From Dama dama (Eukaryota; Chordata; Mammalia; Artiodactyla; Cervidae): DNA of 64,000 nt. A model generated the notes under the pieces. That model searched no databases. It had not been told where the DNA came from and saw nothing but the letters and a program-made list of their open reading frames with translations. Of the stretch, positions 21,974 to 33,794 are shown piece after piece. Position numbers and translations under genes: made by a program. The stretch is from contig NC_083693.1 in the NCBI RefSeq assembly GCF_033118175.1, forward strand, positions 59,141,981 to 59,205,980, given 5' to 3'. How positions within the stretch are numbered: position 1 is the stretch's first letter; the number at the start of each line of letters is the position of its first letter.

Positions 21974-23736
21974 TGGCAAGAATACACAGAAGCACTGTAC
22001 AAAAGATGTTTTAATGACCCAGATAACCACGATGGTGTGGTCACTCACCTAGAACCAGACATCCTGGAGTGTGAAGTCAAGTGGGCTTTAGGAAGTATCA
22101 CTACGAACAAAGCTAGTGGACATAATGGAATTCCAACTGAGTTATTTCAAATCCTGAAAGGTGATGCTGTTAACGTGCTGCATTCAATATGCAGCCACCT
22201 TTGGAAAACTCAGCAGTGGCCATAGGACTGGAAAAAGTCGGTTTTCACTCCAATCCAAAAGAAAGGCAATGCCAGAGAATGTTCAAATTACCACAAAACT
22301 ACACTCATTTCAAATGCTAGCAAGGTAATGCTCAAAATCCTTCAAGCTATGCTTCAACAGTGTATGAACCAGAGGTTAAATTGCAAACATCCACTGGATC
22401 ATAGAAAAAGCAAGAGAATTTCAGAAAAATATCTACTCTGCCTCATTGACTGTGCTAAGCCTTTGACTGGTTGGATCACAACAAACTGGAAAATTCTTAA
22501 AGAGATGGAAGTATCAGACCACCTTACCTGCCTTCTGAGAAACTTGTATGTAGCTCAAGAAACAACAGTTAAAACCAGATAGGGCTTCCCTGGTGGCTCA
22601 GTCAGTAAAGAATCTTACGGCAATGTGGGAGACCTGGGTTCGATCCCTGGGTTGGGAAGATCCCCTGGAGGAGGGCATGGCAACCCACTCCAGTATTCTT
22701 GCCTGGAGAATCTCCGTGGACAGAGGAGCCTGGCGGGCTGCAGTCCATGGGGTCGCAAAGAGTCAGACACGACTGAGCAACTAAGCCCAGCACACAGCAT
22801 GGAACAACAGACTGGTTCATAATCGGGACAGGAGAACGTCAAGGCTGTATACTGTCACCCTGCTTATTTAACTTACTTGCAGAGTATGTCACGTGAAATG
22901 CCAGGCTGGATGAAACTCAAGCTGGAGTCAGGATTGCCAGGAGAAATATCGGTAACCTCAAATATGCAGATGACACCACCTTTATGGCAGAAAGAGAAGA
23001 GGAACTAAAGAGCCTCTGGATGAAGATGAAAGAGGAGAGTGAAAAAGCTGGCTTAAAACTCAGCATTGAAAAAACTAAGATCATGGTATTCGGTCCCATC
23101 ACCCTGTGGCAAATAATTGGGGAAAAATGGAAACAGTGAGAGACTTTATTTTCTTGGACTCCAGAATCTCTGCAGATGGTGACTGCAGCCATGAAATTAT
23201 GACACTTGCTCCTTGGAAGAAAAGCTATAACAAAGGTAGGCAATGTATTAAAAAGCAGAGACATCCCTTTGCCAACAGAAGTCCATAGAGCCAAAGCTAT
23301 GGTTTATCCAGCAGTAATGTACAGATGTGAGAGTTGGACCATAAAGAAAGTTGAGCACTGAAAAATTGATGTTTTCAAATTGTTGTGCTAGAGAAGATTT
23401 TTGAGAGTACCTTAGACAGCGAGGAGATCCAGCCAGTCAATCCTAAAGGAAATCAAACCTGAATATTCATTGGAAGGACTGATGCTGAAGCTGAAGCTCC
23501 AGTACTTTGGCCACATGATGGGAAGAGCAGACTGATTGGGAAAGACCCTGATGCTGGGAAAGATTGAGGGCAGGAGGAGAAGAGGGTGAGAGAGGATGAG
23601 ATTGTTGGATGGTGTTATCGATTCAATAGACATGAGTTTGAGCAAACTCCAGGAGATAGTGAAGGACAGGGAAGCCTGATGTGCTGTATAGTCCATGAGG
23701 TCAGAATTGGACATGACTGAGTGACTGAACAACAAC
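21974..23736 (+). mobile_element. BovB LINE, 5'-truncated, interrupted by Bov-tA
   Basis: Sense BovB from the middle of its ORF (TGGCAAGAATACACAGAAG) to the 3' tail (GACTGAACAACAAC). The antisense-free order includes CATAATGGAATTCCAACTGAG, AATATGCAGATGACACCACC (RT catalytic Ala-Asp-Asp) and GAGAGTTGGACCATAAAG. Several frameshifts and stops make it inactive. Bov-tA sits inside at 22582-22797. Confidence 0.94.
22582..22797 (+). mobile_element. Bov-tA SINE nested in BovB
   Basis: Near-consensus copy: GGGCTTCCCTGGTGGCTCAG, GGTTCGATCCCTGGGTTGGG, CAACCCACTCCAGTATTCTT, GTCGCAAAGAGTCAGACACG. BovB reads AAAACCAGA before it and CATGGAACAACAGACTGG after it, so it is younger than its host. Confidence 0.96.
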
Positions 23737-24339
23737 CACAATCATATTTTCTTTCTGAGTAAATTGGTAGAAAAACCATGCAACTATCCCTCATAAACTG
23801 AGAGCATACTAACCTTTTTCCCCAAAGAACATACACATTGCTTTATCTGTCTTTGAATAATTTAAATTCCCTTTGTAGCTGAATCACAGTCACTCTTGAT
23901 AGCTTATAACTTGAATATTGAAAAATCAGTTAATCAATATTAACATTTTATAAATAGGGAAAAGAGTAAAGGAAAACAATTGGGTATACATTGATGCACT
24001 TACATACATGCATGTACACACAAATAATATATATATATATATATATATGCATGATGTATGCAATATGCTTGTGTATATATGCACAAATACTTGTATGTGT
24101 ATGTTTATGTATGTACACATATATGTATCAGCTTGGACCATACAACTAGTTCCAGGAAAAAAATGACTGTATACTTATGAGTATTTCTTCCTTAAATTGA
24201 ATTCATACAATATAAAAATATTATATATGCAATTCATATTTATCATTCTATGAAAGATAAAGTCCTTTTCTTCTATAACTATTTGATATGGTCCAAGGTG
24301 CATCTACCATACATGCTACATTTTCCCTTTGCCCTTGTC
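23737..24339. other. AT-rich sequence with (AT)n microsatellite
   Basis: Contains an (AT)n run at about 24025-24048 and an alternating purine-pyrimidine stretch to 24125 (TATGTGTATGTTTATG). No gene seen. Confidence 0.7.
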
Positions 24340-24705
24340 CTAGCCCAGAATGTCATAAAAATCACCACAGCCAGGGTGGCTTAAACAACAGGCATTTATT
24401 TCACACAGTTATCGAGGCTGCATAGTTTAAGATCTAGGTGCTGGGCTATTTGGCTCTTGGTGAGAGCCCTCTTTTGGCTTGCAGACTGCAATCTCCTTGT
24501 TGTGTTCTCACAGTGTAGAGACAGTGCAATTTCTGTTTCTTCTTCCTCTTAAGAGCCACCAATCCCATTGTGAGGGCCCCACTCTCATAACTTTGTTCAG
24601 ATCTCATTACTTCCCATGGCCCCATCTCCAAATACCATCATATTGGAGGTTAGGTCTTCGACATATGAGTTCTGGCGGAAACAGTTAAGTCTGTAGCAGC
24701 CCTCA
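24340..24705 (-). mobile_element. MaLR-type LTR (MST/MLT1-like), decayed
   Basis: Ancient LTR of a mammalian ERVL-MaLR element in antisense: CAGGGTGGCTTAAACAACAGGC, GGCTTGCAGACTGCAATCTCC, GGCCCCATCTCCAAATACCATC, GGAGGTTAGGTCTTCGACATATGAGTT. Noncoding; no retroviral gene is present in it. Subfamily needs a database search. Confidence 0.75.
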
Positions 24706-26280
24706 TCAAGCACATCTGCCATAAGGGATTTCAGTCTGGTTAGGTAACCCAGACGTTTATACTTGAACAAAATTTATTCTGCATGGTCTGTGATATTGCT
24801 AGTCTTGCCCATATGGGGTTCCAACTTTCCTTTGACTCATCACAGTACATGAAAATATCTGAGATTCCTAATGTCCTTCCCTCCATTCCAGACATAGTGC
24901 TTTTCACTTCCACTCTGTAGTACCCATTCCACCTCCCTTAATGATTGAGGTCATCAGTCCCTTCTGTGCATGATGATTCACTGGCATGAGAAGCCCAGAG
25001 TGACCAGGTGGCCTTTTCATTTTCCAGTTTAATGGAGCCATTGTTATGACCCTGGGGAGAAATAGTCCTCTTCAGAACAAAGATTCTTAAATGATCAGAA
25101 CTCAAGAGTTGCAGTGGTGAGCACGGTTCTCACAAGGAGTTGATTAGCAGCCATAGTGAAAAGAGCTATTCACATTTGCACACCATAGCGCCTGGGCTTG
25201 TTCATCGTGGATATGGGAGAAATGGCAGTATACATAGGCCACTATTTTGTTGCATAGCCCTGTATCCTGGAAGACATTGCCCAGGACCAGTGTCTTATAC
25301 CACACAGGGGGAACCATGACTGAGTCATGATACCATCATTTCATTTTTCTACTATGTCATTGTTTCAGGCTGATGGCAGACATGGTAATATCAGTAAATT
25401 CCAAGAGTGTGATCCCATTGCCAAGCCTTTTTTTCCTGTAAAGCGATATGATGTTTTTAAAAGAAACCTGGCCGACAGGGAAGGAAAATCTCTATCCAGA
25501 GTTAATATCTGCTCCTTTGAAAACAACATGCTGTCTCTTTTGTTTTAGAAGTGGTCACCAGTACCTGGCTATCCCCTCTCAGGGAATCATGCCATATCAG
25601 GGACTTATCATTGATCTTGGATAGCGTGCTGATAGTTTGATCATTCAGTAGTGTCTCTAGCCAGACAGTCTTTGGTAAGTGGAAGTCCACTTTGATAAAC
25701 TCATACATTACAGCATTATAGCCATTGTGACAACTTATTTTTCATGTAGATGGGAGGAGCTGGAGAAAGAGGCTGACTGACGTTCACAGGAAGAAGTCAT
25801 CCTAGCCACTTGACTGTGTAGAACCTCTGCTGAGGTGCTATCTACTGGGTATTCACAAAGGACATGTATTTATTTATTCTTTGGACCTGTTCAAAGAGGT
25901 CTATCTACAGGTCACTTCTACACAATCTCTTGTTACCAGTTTTTCCATATTTTTTCCAAAACCTTAACTGTCCAGCCAGAATGCTAGATACTACCCATGA
26001 GCTAGAGAAAATCAATACATCTATTCATCTCTCTTTCCAGGCAGTTTACAGCTGGGTACACTATCCAGAGTTTTGCCTACTGGAAAGATTTTCCTTCACC
26101 ACTGTCCTTCAAGGTCACCCTTGGGTGACATTTTAATACTACAGCTGCTGCTCTCCATATTTGTGATTTCAGTCAAGAGCAGAGAAAATCTGATGCACTT
26201 TCTTGAACAAGCCGTGTATACTCAATTATTGACTTTGGAGCATTATCCAATTTATCATTCATTTCTACTTTCTTAACTTT
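24706..26280. other. Unclassified, repeat-like block beside the LTR
   Basis: About 1.6 kb of moderate GC with little microsatellite. Position next to the minus-strand LTR would fit MaLR internal sequence, which would lie on this side of a 3' LTR. Short frames occur on both strands (minus 25502-25708, plus 25327-25548) but I recognise no protein. Single-copy DNA is the alternative. Confidence 0.35.
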
Positions 26281-26410
26281 GTCAAGTTCTTTTTTTTGAT
26301 ATAACTCTCTCCTCGTTTCTCCTTTTCCTTGGCATAAATCTCTTCATCAAAAGAGAGTTGCTAGCTTTGTTTGAACTTTGTGAGCAGACTTAACAAGGTG
26401 AGGTTGTGTC

Positions 26411-26676
26411 TGCTGCTGCTACTAAGTCGCTTCAGTCGTATCCGACTCTGTATGATCCCATAGACGGCAGCCCACCAGGCTCCTCCATCCCTGGGATTCT
26501 CCATGCAAGAACACTGGAGTAGGTTGCCATTTCCCTCTCCAATGCATGCATGCATGCCAAGTCGCTTCAGTTGTGTCCGACTCTGTGTGACCCCATAGAC
26601 GGCAGCCCACCAGGCTCCTCTGTCCACAGGATTCTCTAGGCAAGAATACTGGAGTGGGTTGCCATTTCCTTCTCCA
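26411..26676 (-). mobile_element. BOVA2 SINE (dimer)
   Basis: Two Bov-A monomers in minus orientation joined by ATGCATGCATGCATGCC, with the diagnostic (CTG)n/CTAAGTCGCTTCAGTCG start at 26411. A perfect 11-bp target-site duplication GAGGTTGTGTC lies at 26400-26410 and 26677-26687. Confidence 0.97.
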
Positions 26677-27240
26677 GAGGTTGTGTCAGTATTTACTTAT
26701 TCTTGAGAATCTGCCAGCTGAGGTAGACTTGTGTTTAATAAACTATACTCCAGATATTTTGTAAGGGGATCATGTTTTCTGTGTGTTTATATATGTGTGT
26801 GTTAGTTTAGTACAGTAGTGTCCTGCTTTTCAGGGAAAGCAGAGAGGAGACTGAGAAGAACACTTATAGTCACACCTCAGCATGACCTGTGCATGCCTCC
26901 TGATCCACTCTGTGAGCTAAGGGTGTGAGTAGAATCAGTATGCTCTTCTTTACCCTAAAAAGTTATTTTGCTTTCAGGATCTTCAGTGTAGTTAGGCTTT
27001 GATTTGGTGGCCACAAAACTTCAGTGCCTTTAGAGAAGTTTTCTGTTATTTTCTAAGTTCATTTCCTGTTTTATTTGTATTTATTGGCTTAAATATTATA
27101 TTATTCATGTACTTGTTTGCATTTTCTTCTATCATTTCATTGGGTCTTTCAGAGCTAAAAGAGGTAAACTCAGTGGCTCAAATCACTGCATTAAACAGTA
27201 AGATCTGAATTTGCCTTTTGAACACAGCTAGAGTTACGAC

Positions 27241-27370
27241 CGGAGAAGGCAATGGCACCCCACTCCAATACTTTTGCCTGGAAAATCCCATGGACGGAGG
27301 AGCCTGGTGGGCTGCAGTCCATGGGGTCACTAAGAGTTGGACACGACTGCAGTAACTTAGCAGCAGCAGC
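27241..27370 (+). mobile_element. BOVA monomer SINE
   Basis: CGGAGAAGGCAATGGCACCC through ACACGACTGCAGTAACTTAG and (CAG)n. Flanked by AGAGTTACGAC (27230-27240) and AGAGTTAGGAC (27371-27381), an 11-bp duplication with one mismatch. Confidence 0.95.
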
Positions 27371-27381
27371 AGAGTTAGGAC

Positions 27382-28244
27382 ACTTAATTATATTAACCTT
27401 GACCTGTCCTCATAGTCTGCCATGATCTGTGTATGCTAATTACATGACACACTATTTTACATTTTTATTTCACCTTAACATTTAATAAGTACACCCTCTA
27501 TATCTTCATCTGATTACAGGATTATTATGGTAAATAGTACAAAGGGACTGAGTGTGGGTCTTTAATATAATTTAGAAGAAGAAATTTGAAAAATGTATTG
27601 AATGGAAGGAAATTTTAGAAACATGGAGCATGAAAGCCAATTTTTTCATCATTACTTATTGTTATTTCTTAACAAAAACCTTTTAAAAATATGTAAAATA
27701 AAATGAAGTATAGATTTAATGAGGGATGCATGTGGAAGTTTTAGTCTTCGAATGCCCTCCCTATTGAAACAGAAACGAGAACTGAGGCCAGAATTGTTAG
27801 ACATTTTAAGCTCTGTTTTGGCGAGTGGAGAGAGATACGAGGTACCCATTGCTGCATTTCACTTCTTCACTCTGCTGTGACTATTCGATAAAATATGGAG
27901 TATTCCCTGTTTTGTATGAGGACACAAAATTGTGCCATGAGCAGGGAGCTCAAATAAATCTCTGGCCTGAACAATTTAAGCAGGTGCTTATGCTTGGAAA
28001 TAGAACACCTGTCAAGTACTTTGAAGTCAGATAGACCTCATGACTTTAAATCGGGGTAAGAGTAATCAAGGGAGCATTAAAAAGCTAATGGGTGAATAAA
28101 TGAGGTGGAGATGAAAATATTTTGGAAATGTAGATGGAAATCTTTGGAGTTCATATCAAAGTAATGATTCAACATAAAAGTTGGGTCATCCATAAAAAGC
28201 ATGTAATCAAAAACTGATTTTAATCAGGTTGAAAAAGCTTTTTT
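27382..28244. other. Unannotated AT-rich sequence
   Basis: No gene or repeat recognised. A 69-codon frame at 27825-28034 has no known domain. Confidence 0.45.
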
Positions 28245-28256
28245 AACCTTTGAAAA

Positions 28257-29946
28257 AGAGATACCAAGGGAACATTACATGCAAAGATGGGCTCAATAAA
28301 GGACAGAAATCGTAGGAACCTAACAGAAGGAGAAGATATTAAGAAGACGTGGCAAGAATACACAGAACTATACAAAAAAATCTTTATGACCCAGATAAAC
28401 ACGATGGTGTGATCATTCATCTAGAGCCAGACACCCTGGAATGTGAAGTCAAGAGGGCCTTAGGAAGTATCACATGAACAGAGCTAGTGGAGGTTATGGA
28501 ATTCGAGTTGAGCTATTTCAAATCCTAAAAGATAATGGTGTGAATGTGCTGCACTCAATATGTCAGCAAATTTAGAAAACTCAGCAGTGGCCACAGGACT
28601 GGAAAAGGTCAGTTTTCATTCCAATCCCAAAGAAAGGCAATGCCAAAGAATGCTCAGACTACCAGACAATTGCACTCATCTCACGCACTGGCAAAGTAAT
28701 GCTCAAAATTCTCCAAGCCAGGCTTCAACAGTACATGAACTGTGAACTTCCAGATGTTCAAGCTGGTTTTAGAAAAGACAGAGGAACCAGAGATCAAATT
28801 GACAACATCTGCTGGATCATCGAAAAAGCAAGAGAGTTCCAGAAAAACATCTATTTCTGCTTTATTGACTATGCCAAAGCCTTTGACTGTGTGAATCACA
28901 ATAAACTGAAAAATTGTGAAAGAGATGGGAATACCAGACCATCTGACTTGCCTCTTGAGAAACCTGTATGCAGGTCAGGAAGCAACAGTTAGAACTGGAC
29001 ATGGACCAACAGACTGGTTCCAAATAGGAAAAGAAGTACTTCAAGGCTGTATATTGTCACCCTGCTTATTTAACTCATATGCAGAGTACATCATGAGAAA
29101 TGCTGGGCTGGAGGAAGCCACAAGCTGGAATCAAGATTTCCAGGAGAAATATCAATAACCTTAGATATGCAGATGACACCACCCTTATGGCAGAAAGTGA
29201 AGAAGAAATAAGCAGCCTTTTGATGAAGGTGAAAGAGGAGAGTGAAAAAGTTGGCTTAAAGCTCAACATTCAGGAAACTAAGATCATGGCATCTGGTCCC
29301 ATCACTTCATGGCAAATAGATGGGGAAACAGTGGAAACATTGGCTGACTTTCTTTTTCTGGGCTCCAAGATCACTGCAGATGGTGATTGCAGCCATGAAA
29401 TTAACAGACACTTACTCCTTGGAAGGAAAGTTATGACCAACCTAGACAGCACATTAAAAAGCAGAGACATCACTTTGTCAACAAAGGTCCGTCTAGTCAA
29501 GGCTATAGTTTTTCCAGTAGTCATGTATGGATGTGAGAGTTGGACTATAAAGAAAGCTGAGCGCCAAAGATTTGATGCTTTTGAACTGTGGTGTTGAAGA
29601 AGACTCTTGAGAGTCCCTTGGACTGCAAGGAGATCCAACCAGTCCATTCTAAGGGAGATCAGTCCTGGGTGATTATCGGAAGGACTTGATGTTGAGGCTG
29701 AAACTCCAATACTTTGGCCACCTGATGTGAAGAGCTGACTCATTTGAAAAGACCCTGACGTTGGGAAAGATTGAAGGCAGGAGGAGAGGGGGATGACAGA
29801 GGATGAGATGGTTAGATGGCATCACTGACTTAATGGACATGAGTTTGGGTAAACTCCAGGAGTTGATGATGGACAGGGAGGCCTGGCATGCTGTGGTTCA
29901 TGGGGTTGCAAAGAGTCAGACATGACTGAGCGACTGAACTGAACTG
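28257..29946 (+). mobile_element. BovB LINE, 5'-truncated, with perfect TSD
   Basis: 1.69 kb of sense BovB, from AGAGATACCAAGGGAACATT to the (ACTGA)n tail CTGAACTGAACTG. A perfect 12-bp target-site duplication AACCTTTGAAAA is at 28245-28256 and 29947-29958. It carries fragments of the RT thumb and the C-terminal region; frames are broken by small indels, for example TGTTGAAGAAG at 29592 where related copies have TGG. Confidence 0.97.
29100..29597 (+). pseudogene. BovB reverse-transcriptase relic
   Basis: 165-codon frame inside the BovB at 28257-29946. The catalytic YADD is at residues 23-26, followed by GPITSWQIDGETVETLADF and GCESWTIKKAE, typical of the RTE-class RT C-terminus. Ends at TGA in place of the Trp codon found in the sibling at 40686. 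Not functional: the N-terminal endonuclease and most of the RT are out of frame or missing. Confidence 0.9.
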
Positions 29947-29958
29947 AACCTTTGAAAA

Positions 29959-30479
29959 TGTGGCTTTCAGGCATCCTCAGAATTTACTGTATTGCAAATA
30001 TAAGTAATGTGAACACTTTGTAAAGATATAATTCTCAAAATGAACTCTGAAATTATATAACCTTCAACCGTGAAAAAGTCACAAAAGATATAAAAGAACC
30101 TTATTAATAAAATCTGTTTACTTTGAGTAAGTGAAAGAGTAATGATATACATACATGTGAATTCGAGCTTTGTACTGTACTTTGGTGTGGATTGTCATGC
30201 TTTCATTATTCCTATGACATAAATATCTCTAGACAAGTGGGGTAGTATTTATTGGCTGACAAAGTTTTCTAATACATGCTGTTGGCAAAAAGGCATTTTT
30301 TGCTTTGGCAATCTCAGCAAATGTAATTGGTTATACACAACCACCAAGAACACAAACACATTTGGAATGCATGAAGTAAAAGGCAATATGTACTTGATAT
30401 ACACATACATGCATGTGTATGTATGTGTGTGTGTGTATATATATATGTAAATGTACATGTAAAATTTTGCATTGTGCAT

Positions 30480-30516
<37 letters not shown>

Positions 30517-30551
30517 TATATTGAGCACAGGCTCAATAACTGTGGCAGGAA
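29959..30551. other. AT-rich sequence with compound microsatellites
   Basis: Contains (TG)n/(TA)n at about 30418-30446 and (TA)n(CA)n at 30481-30520. No gene. Confidence 0.75.
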
Positions 30552-30657
30552 GGCTTAGTTGCTCTACAGCTTGTGGGATCTTCCTGGACTAGGGATTGAA
30601 TCTGTGTTCCCTGAATTGGCAGGTGAATTCTCAACCACTAGACCACCAGGGAAGCCC
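30552..30657 (-). mobile_element. CHR-2-type tRNA SINE
   Basis: GGCTTAGTTGCTCTACAGC, TGTGGGATCTTCCTGGACTAGG and the head ACCACCAGGGAAGCCC match the cetartiodactyl CHR family (head with a GTGGTTAAG-type variant), distinct from Bov-tA because it lacks the CTCCAGTATTCTTGCC body. Older than the Bov-tA copies. Confidence 0.85.
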
Positions 30658-30681
30658 TTTTTTCTCTTCTTTTATAGTGTG

Positions 30682-30942
30682 TTGGAGAAGGAAATGGCAA
30701 CCCACTCCAGTATTCTTGCCTGGCGACTCCCATGGACAGAGGAGCCTGGTGGGCTGCTGTCCATGGGGTCGCACAGAGTCAGACACGACTGAAGCGACTG
30801 AGCATGCATGCTTGCCTTGGAGAAGGAAATGGCAACCCACTCCAGTGTTCTTGCCTGGAGAATCCCAGGGACAGAGGATCCTGGTGGGCTGCCGTCTGTG
30901 GGGTCGCACAGAGTCGGACACGACTGAAGTGACTTAGCAGCA
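30682..30942 (+). mobile_element. BOVA2 SINE (dimer)
   Basis: Two plus-strand Bov-A monomers (30682-30806 and 30818-30942), joined by GCATGCATGCTTGCC. Ends ACGACTGAAGTGACTTAGCAGCA. No clean target duplication seen. Confidence 0.95.
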
Positions 30943-30965
30943 CAGGAGCATAGTCTGTGTGTATG

Positions 30966-30997
30966 GGGGTGTGTGTGTGTGTGTGTGTGTGTGTGTC
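30966..30997. repeat. (GT)n microsatellite
   Basis: GGGGGTGTGTGTGTGTGTG... run just beyond the BOVA2. Confidence 0.95.
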
Positions 30998-31325
30998 TAT
31001 AAATTGAGATGTAATCTACATGGAACATTGTAGAAGTTAAAAACATCCAGCATGTTGAATTGAGGCATTTGTATATTTCAATATGACTGCCTCTTTTCCC
31101 TTCTTTTTAACAACGCTTTCCTTCTTTGCTGGCAATCTGTATAGTGATTTTTCTTTTCTTCCTGTGCCTTCCTAAGAAAGGTGGAAGATAGAGGCAGCCA
31201 GGCAGAGAGTGGGGATGACAGAGGAACAGTGTATAACCCTCCATTTGACTGGACTCAGATGGGTGAATTTTTTCTTTTTTTTTTTTTTGAGTTGTGTAGT
31301 TACTTGGGAAGTTGACCAGCATGGG
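30998..31325. other. Unannotated sequence
   Basis: No gene or repeat recognised; includes a T-run at 31270-31289. Confidence 0.5.
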
Positions 31326-31517
31326 GGGCTTCCCTGGTGACTCAGATGGTAAAGAATCCACCTGTCATGCAGGAGACTTGGGTTCTGTCCCTTGGTTGGG
31401 AAGATCCATCCCTTGAAGGAGAGGGTATGGCAACCTTATGGACATGGAGAGGAGCCTGGTGGGCTACACTCCATGGGGTTGCACAGAGTTGGACATGACT
31501 GATCGACTGAGCACATG
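31326..31517 (+). mobile_element. Bov-tA SINE with internal deletion
   Basis: GGGCTTCCCTGGTGACTCAG head and CATGGGGTTGCACAGAGTTGG end are present, but the central CTCCAGTATTCTTGCCTGG block is missing: GGCAACC joins directly to TTATGGACATG. Confidence 0.92.
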
Positions 31518-32403
31518 ACCAATGTTGAGTGATTTTGCTAGTTTCCCACCAAAGAGGATTGCTTGGATGAAGAGAAATCCAAGCAGGAAGTTCTGGGGAG
31601 TTGCAAGGTGGTAGTGGTTGATTCCAGTTGGTTTTCCAAATCATGAAACTGGGAATGGAGAAATACTTTGAAGAATTTTCATACACATTCCACAGAAGGG
31701 TCAGCATTTGAAAAATATCTTGGTAACATCACTGGCCTCAACAGACAAGTTCGTGTTAGTGAAAGAAGCACCTGCAGCTTCTGGTTAAACTAAATCTGGA
31801 CTTCTTCCAGCCCATCCCCCTGCCCAGTGGTGAAATGCTAGCGCTTAGAAGAGGGCAATGTAGAAAGACACCCAAGGACAGAACTGACATCCACTTGTAT
31901 CTTGGACCCCTTGACCTGTCCTAAGATGGTGGATAGCAGAGCTCTGACTCAGAAATGAAATTGGAATGGCTGAATTTATTAACTGAAAGCAATCTGAAAT
32001 TTATAAAATATGACCAAATACTTTATAGATATATGTAAGTGTACTCATAATCGTATAGTAAACAGTGAATGATGTTTGTTGTATAACGATGGAGCAGGGT
32101 AGGTCAGAAAAAAAGGAATAGGGGCCTTTTTTTAAAGTTATTTTCCTGGAGGCATGTTTTAAAATGTATTTCCTGCATGTGCAAACTCTCTGTCATATAG
32201 ATGAATTACTGTGTTTAAAGAGTTGCTGCCCTAAAATAGCTGAAATAATTTTTCTGGAAGTTTATAAAATGATATTCAGCACCGAAGCTTGTAATGCAGA
32301 CCAATGAAAAGTAAATGCTGGTATAATTTAATATAATTCTGTCCTCTGGGCCAGTTTTTCACAAATTTATTCAGCGTAGAATATTTAGGAATTGTATGTG
32401 CCT
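31518..32403. other. Unannotated sequence
   Basis: No gene or repeat recognised. Confidence 0.45.
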
Positions 32404-32630
32404 AGGCATGGAGCTGCGAAGAGCCCACTCATTGAAAAAAACCTTGATTCTGGGAAGGATTGAACACGAAAGGAGAACGGGGCAGCAGAGGATGACATGG
32501 CATCACTGACTCAACGGACATGAACTCGAACAAACTCTGGGATATAATGGAGGACAGGGAAGCCTGGCGTGCTGCAGTCCATGCAGTTGCAGAGTCTGAC
32601 ACAACTAAGCGGCTGAACAACAACAACAAG
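32404..32630 (+). mobile_element. BovB LINE 3' fragment
   Basis: Sense BovB end: CATTGAAAAAAACCTTGATTCTGGG, GCAGCAGAGGATGACATGG, GGACAGGGAAGCCTGGCGTGC and (AAC)n tail to 32630. Confidence 0.9.
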
Positions 32631-32806
32631 GAATGTTCATGCAAACAGTGCTAGCATACTTACAAACAACTATATTTGGATTTGAAGAAAAAAATAATGC
32701 ATCTGGGAAGATTATAAGACTCACTACTTGAATTTTTTATCCTGTAAAGCACGTCAAAATGTTAAAAAATGGAATGGGTAGGTGAAGTTTATCATTAGTG
32801 CACTTA

Positions 32807-32863
32807 CTGGGTTGGCCATAACATGTTATGGAAAAACATGGACGAATGTTTTGGCTAATCCAA
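32807..32863. mobile_element. Mariner-type MITE, 57 bp
   Basis: TGGGTTGGCCATAAC at the left and GTTTTGGCTAATCCAA at the right are inverted ends of ruminant mariner type, with TA on each side. The core ATGTTATGGAAAAACATGGACGAA is all that remains between; no transposase. Confidence 0.7.
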
Positions 32864-33568
32864 TATAATTTTTTTTTTAAATCCTATGACACCGCTATGA
32901 ACTGTGTTCGTCTATCTTTTATTCTTTATTGCTAAGGCCAAATCAAAGTAAGACTTGGAATACCTCTCTTTTGATGATTTTTTCAAATTATCAATTATTA
33001 TGACATTTTAATATTATGCATTTGGTTTTGGAAAATAGAGGTTATCACGTATATTATACTGGTACACCTCCACAAGAGAGATGATTCAAAAGAATAGGAC
33101 CAAGAAGGAATGGCATCCTACTGTATGAGAGCCTCGGATCTAGCTCTCATAGGAGAAAAGTTCGTATTTTGCTCTTTCCCGTAGCATTCTATTACAGTAG
33201 CTACCAACACCATATAAGGTGGTTGTGAATTTGTTCCTAATCTCTGTTTAGAGCCACAAGCAAAATTAAAATGGAGAGTTTAAGTAAAATAAAAATAATT
33301 TAAAATAAAATAATTTAAGCTAAAATAAAAAGAATGGGAGTAATAATGTTTATCAATTTCCAGGCAGATAGATCCTGTCTCTCCCTATTCCCTTCCTTTA
33401 GGTTTTTAAAAGAAATAAAGATGGTGAAATTGAGGAAGTGAAGAAACAAAGATAAGGAAGTAAGATTAAATTATTGATAGGCATAACTTGGCAGTGTTTT
33501 GAAAAAGTCATTAAGTAATAATGGCTGCTTTACAAACGAGTGAATAATAGACTTGTCAGGAGAGTACA
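32864..33568. other. Unannotated AT-rich sequence
   Basis: Includes an AAAATAAAATAATTT-type low-complexity patch at 33285-33330. No gene. Confidence 0.5.
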
Positions 33569-33785
33569 GGCTTCCTCATAGCTCAGCAGTAAAGAATCCT
33601 CCCGCAATGCAGGAGACACGACAGGAGTCGCAGATTTGATTCCTGGGCTGGGAAGATCCCCTGGAGAAGGAAATGGCAACCGCTCCAGTGTTCTTGCCTG
33701 GAGAATCCCAGGGATAGAGAAGCCTGGGGAGCTGCAGTTCGTGGGGTTGCTAAAGAGTCAGACACGACTGAGAAACAGTGATAAG
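33569..33785 (+). mobile_element. Bov-tA SINE
   Basis: GGCTTCCTCATAGCTCAGCAG head, TTGATTCCTGGGCTGGGAAG, GCTCCAGTGTTCTTGCC and AGAGTCAGACACGACTGAG. AGTACA occurs on both sides and may be a short target duplication. Confidence 0.93.
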
Positions 33786-33794
33786 GGAAGTACA

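Noticed and set aside
22328..22582. 84-codon plus frame as a host gene
   Set aside because: It is BovB RT sequence in a shifted frame, ending at the nested Bov-tA.
24340..26280. Intact endogenous retrovirus
   Set aside because: Only one decayed LTR-like segment is visible; no gag, pol or env reading frame is recognisable.
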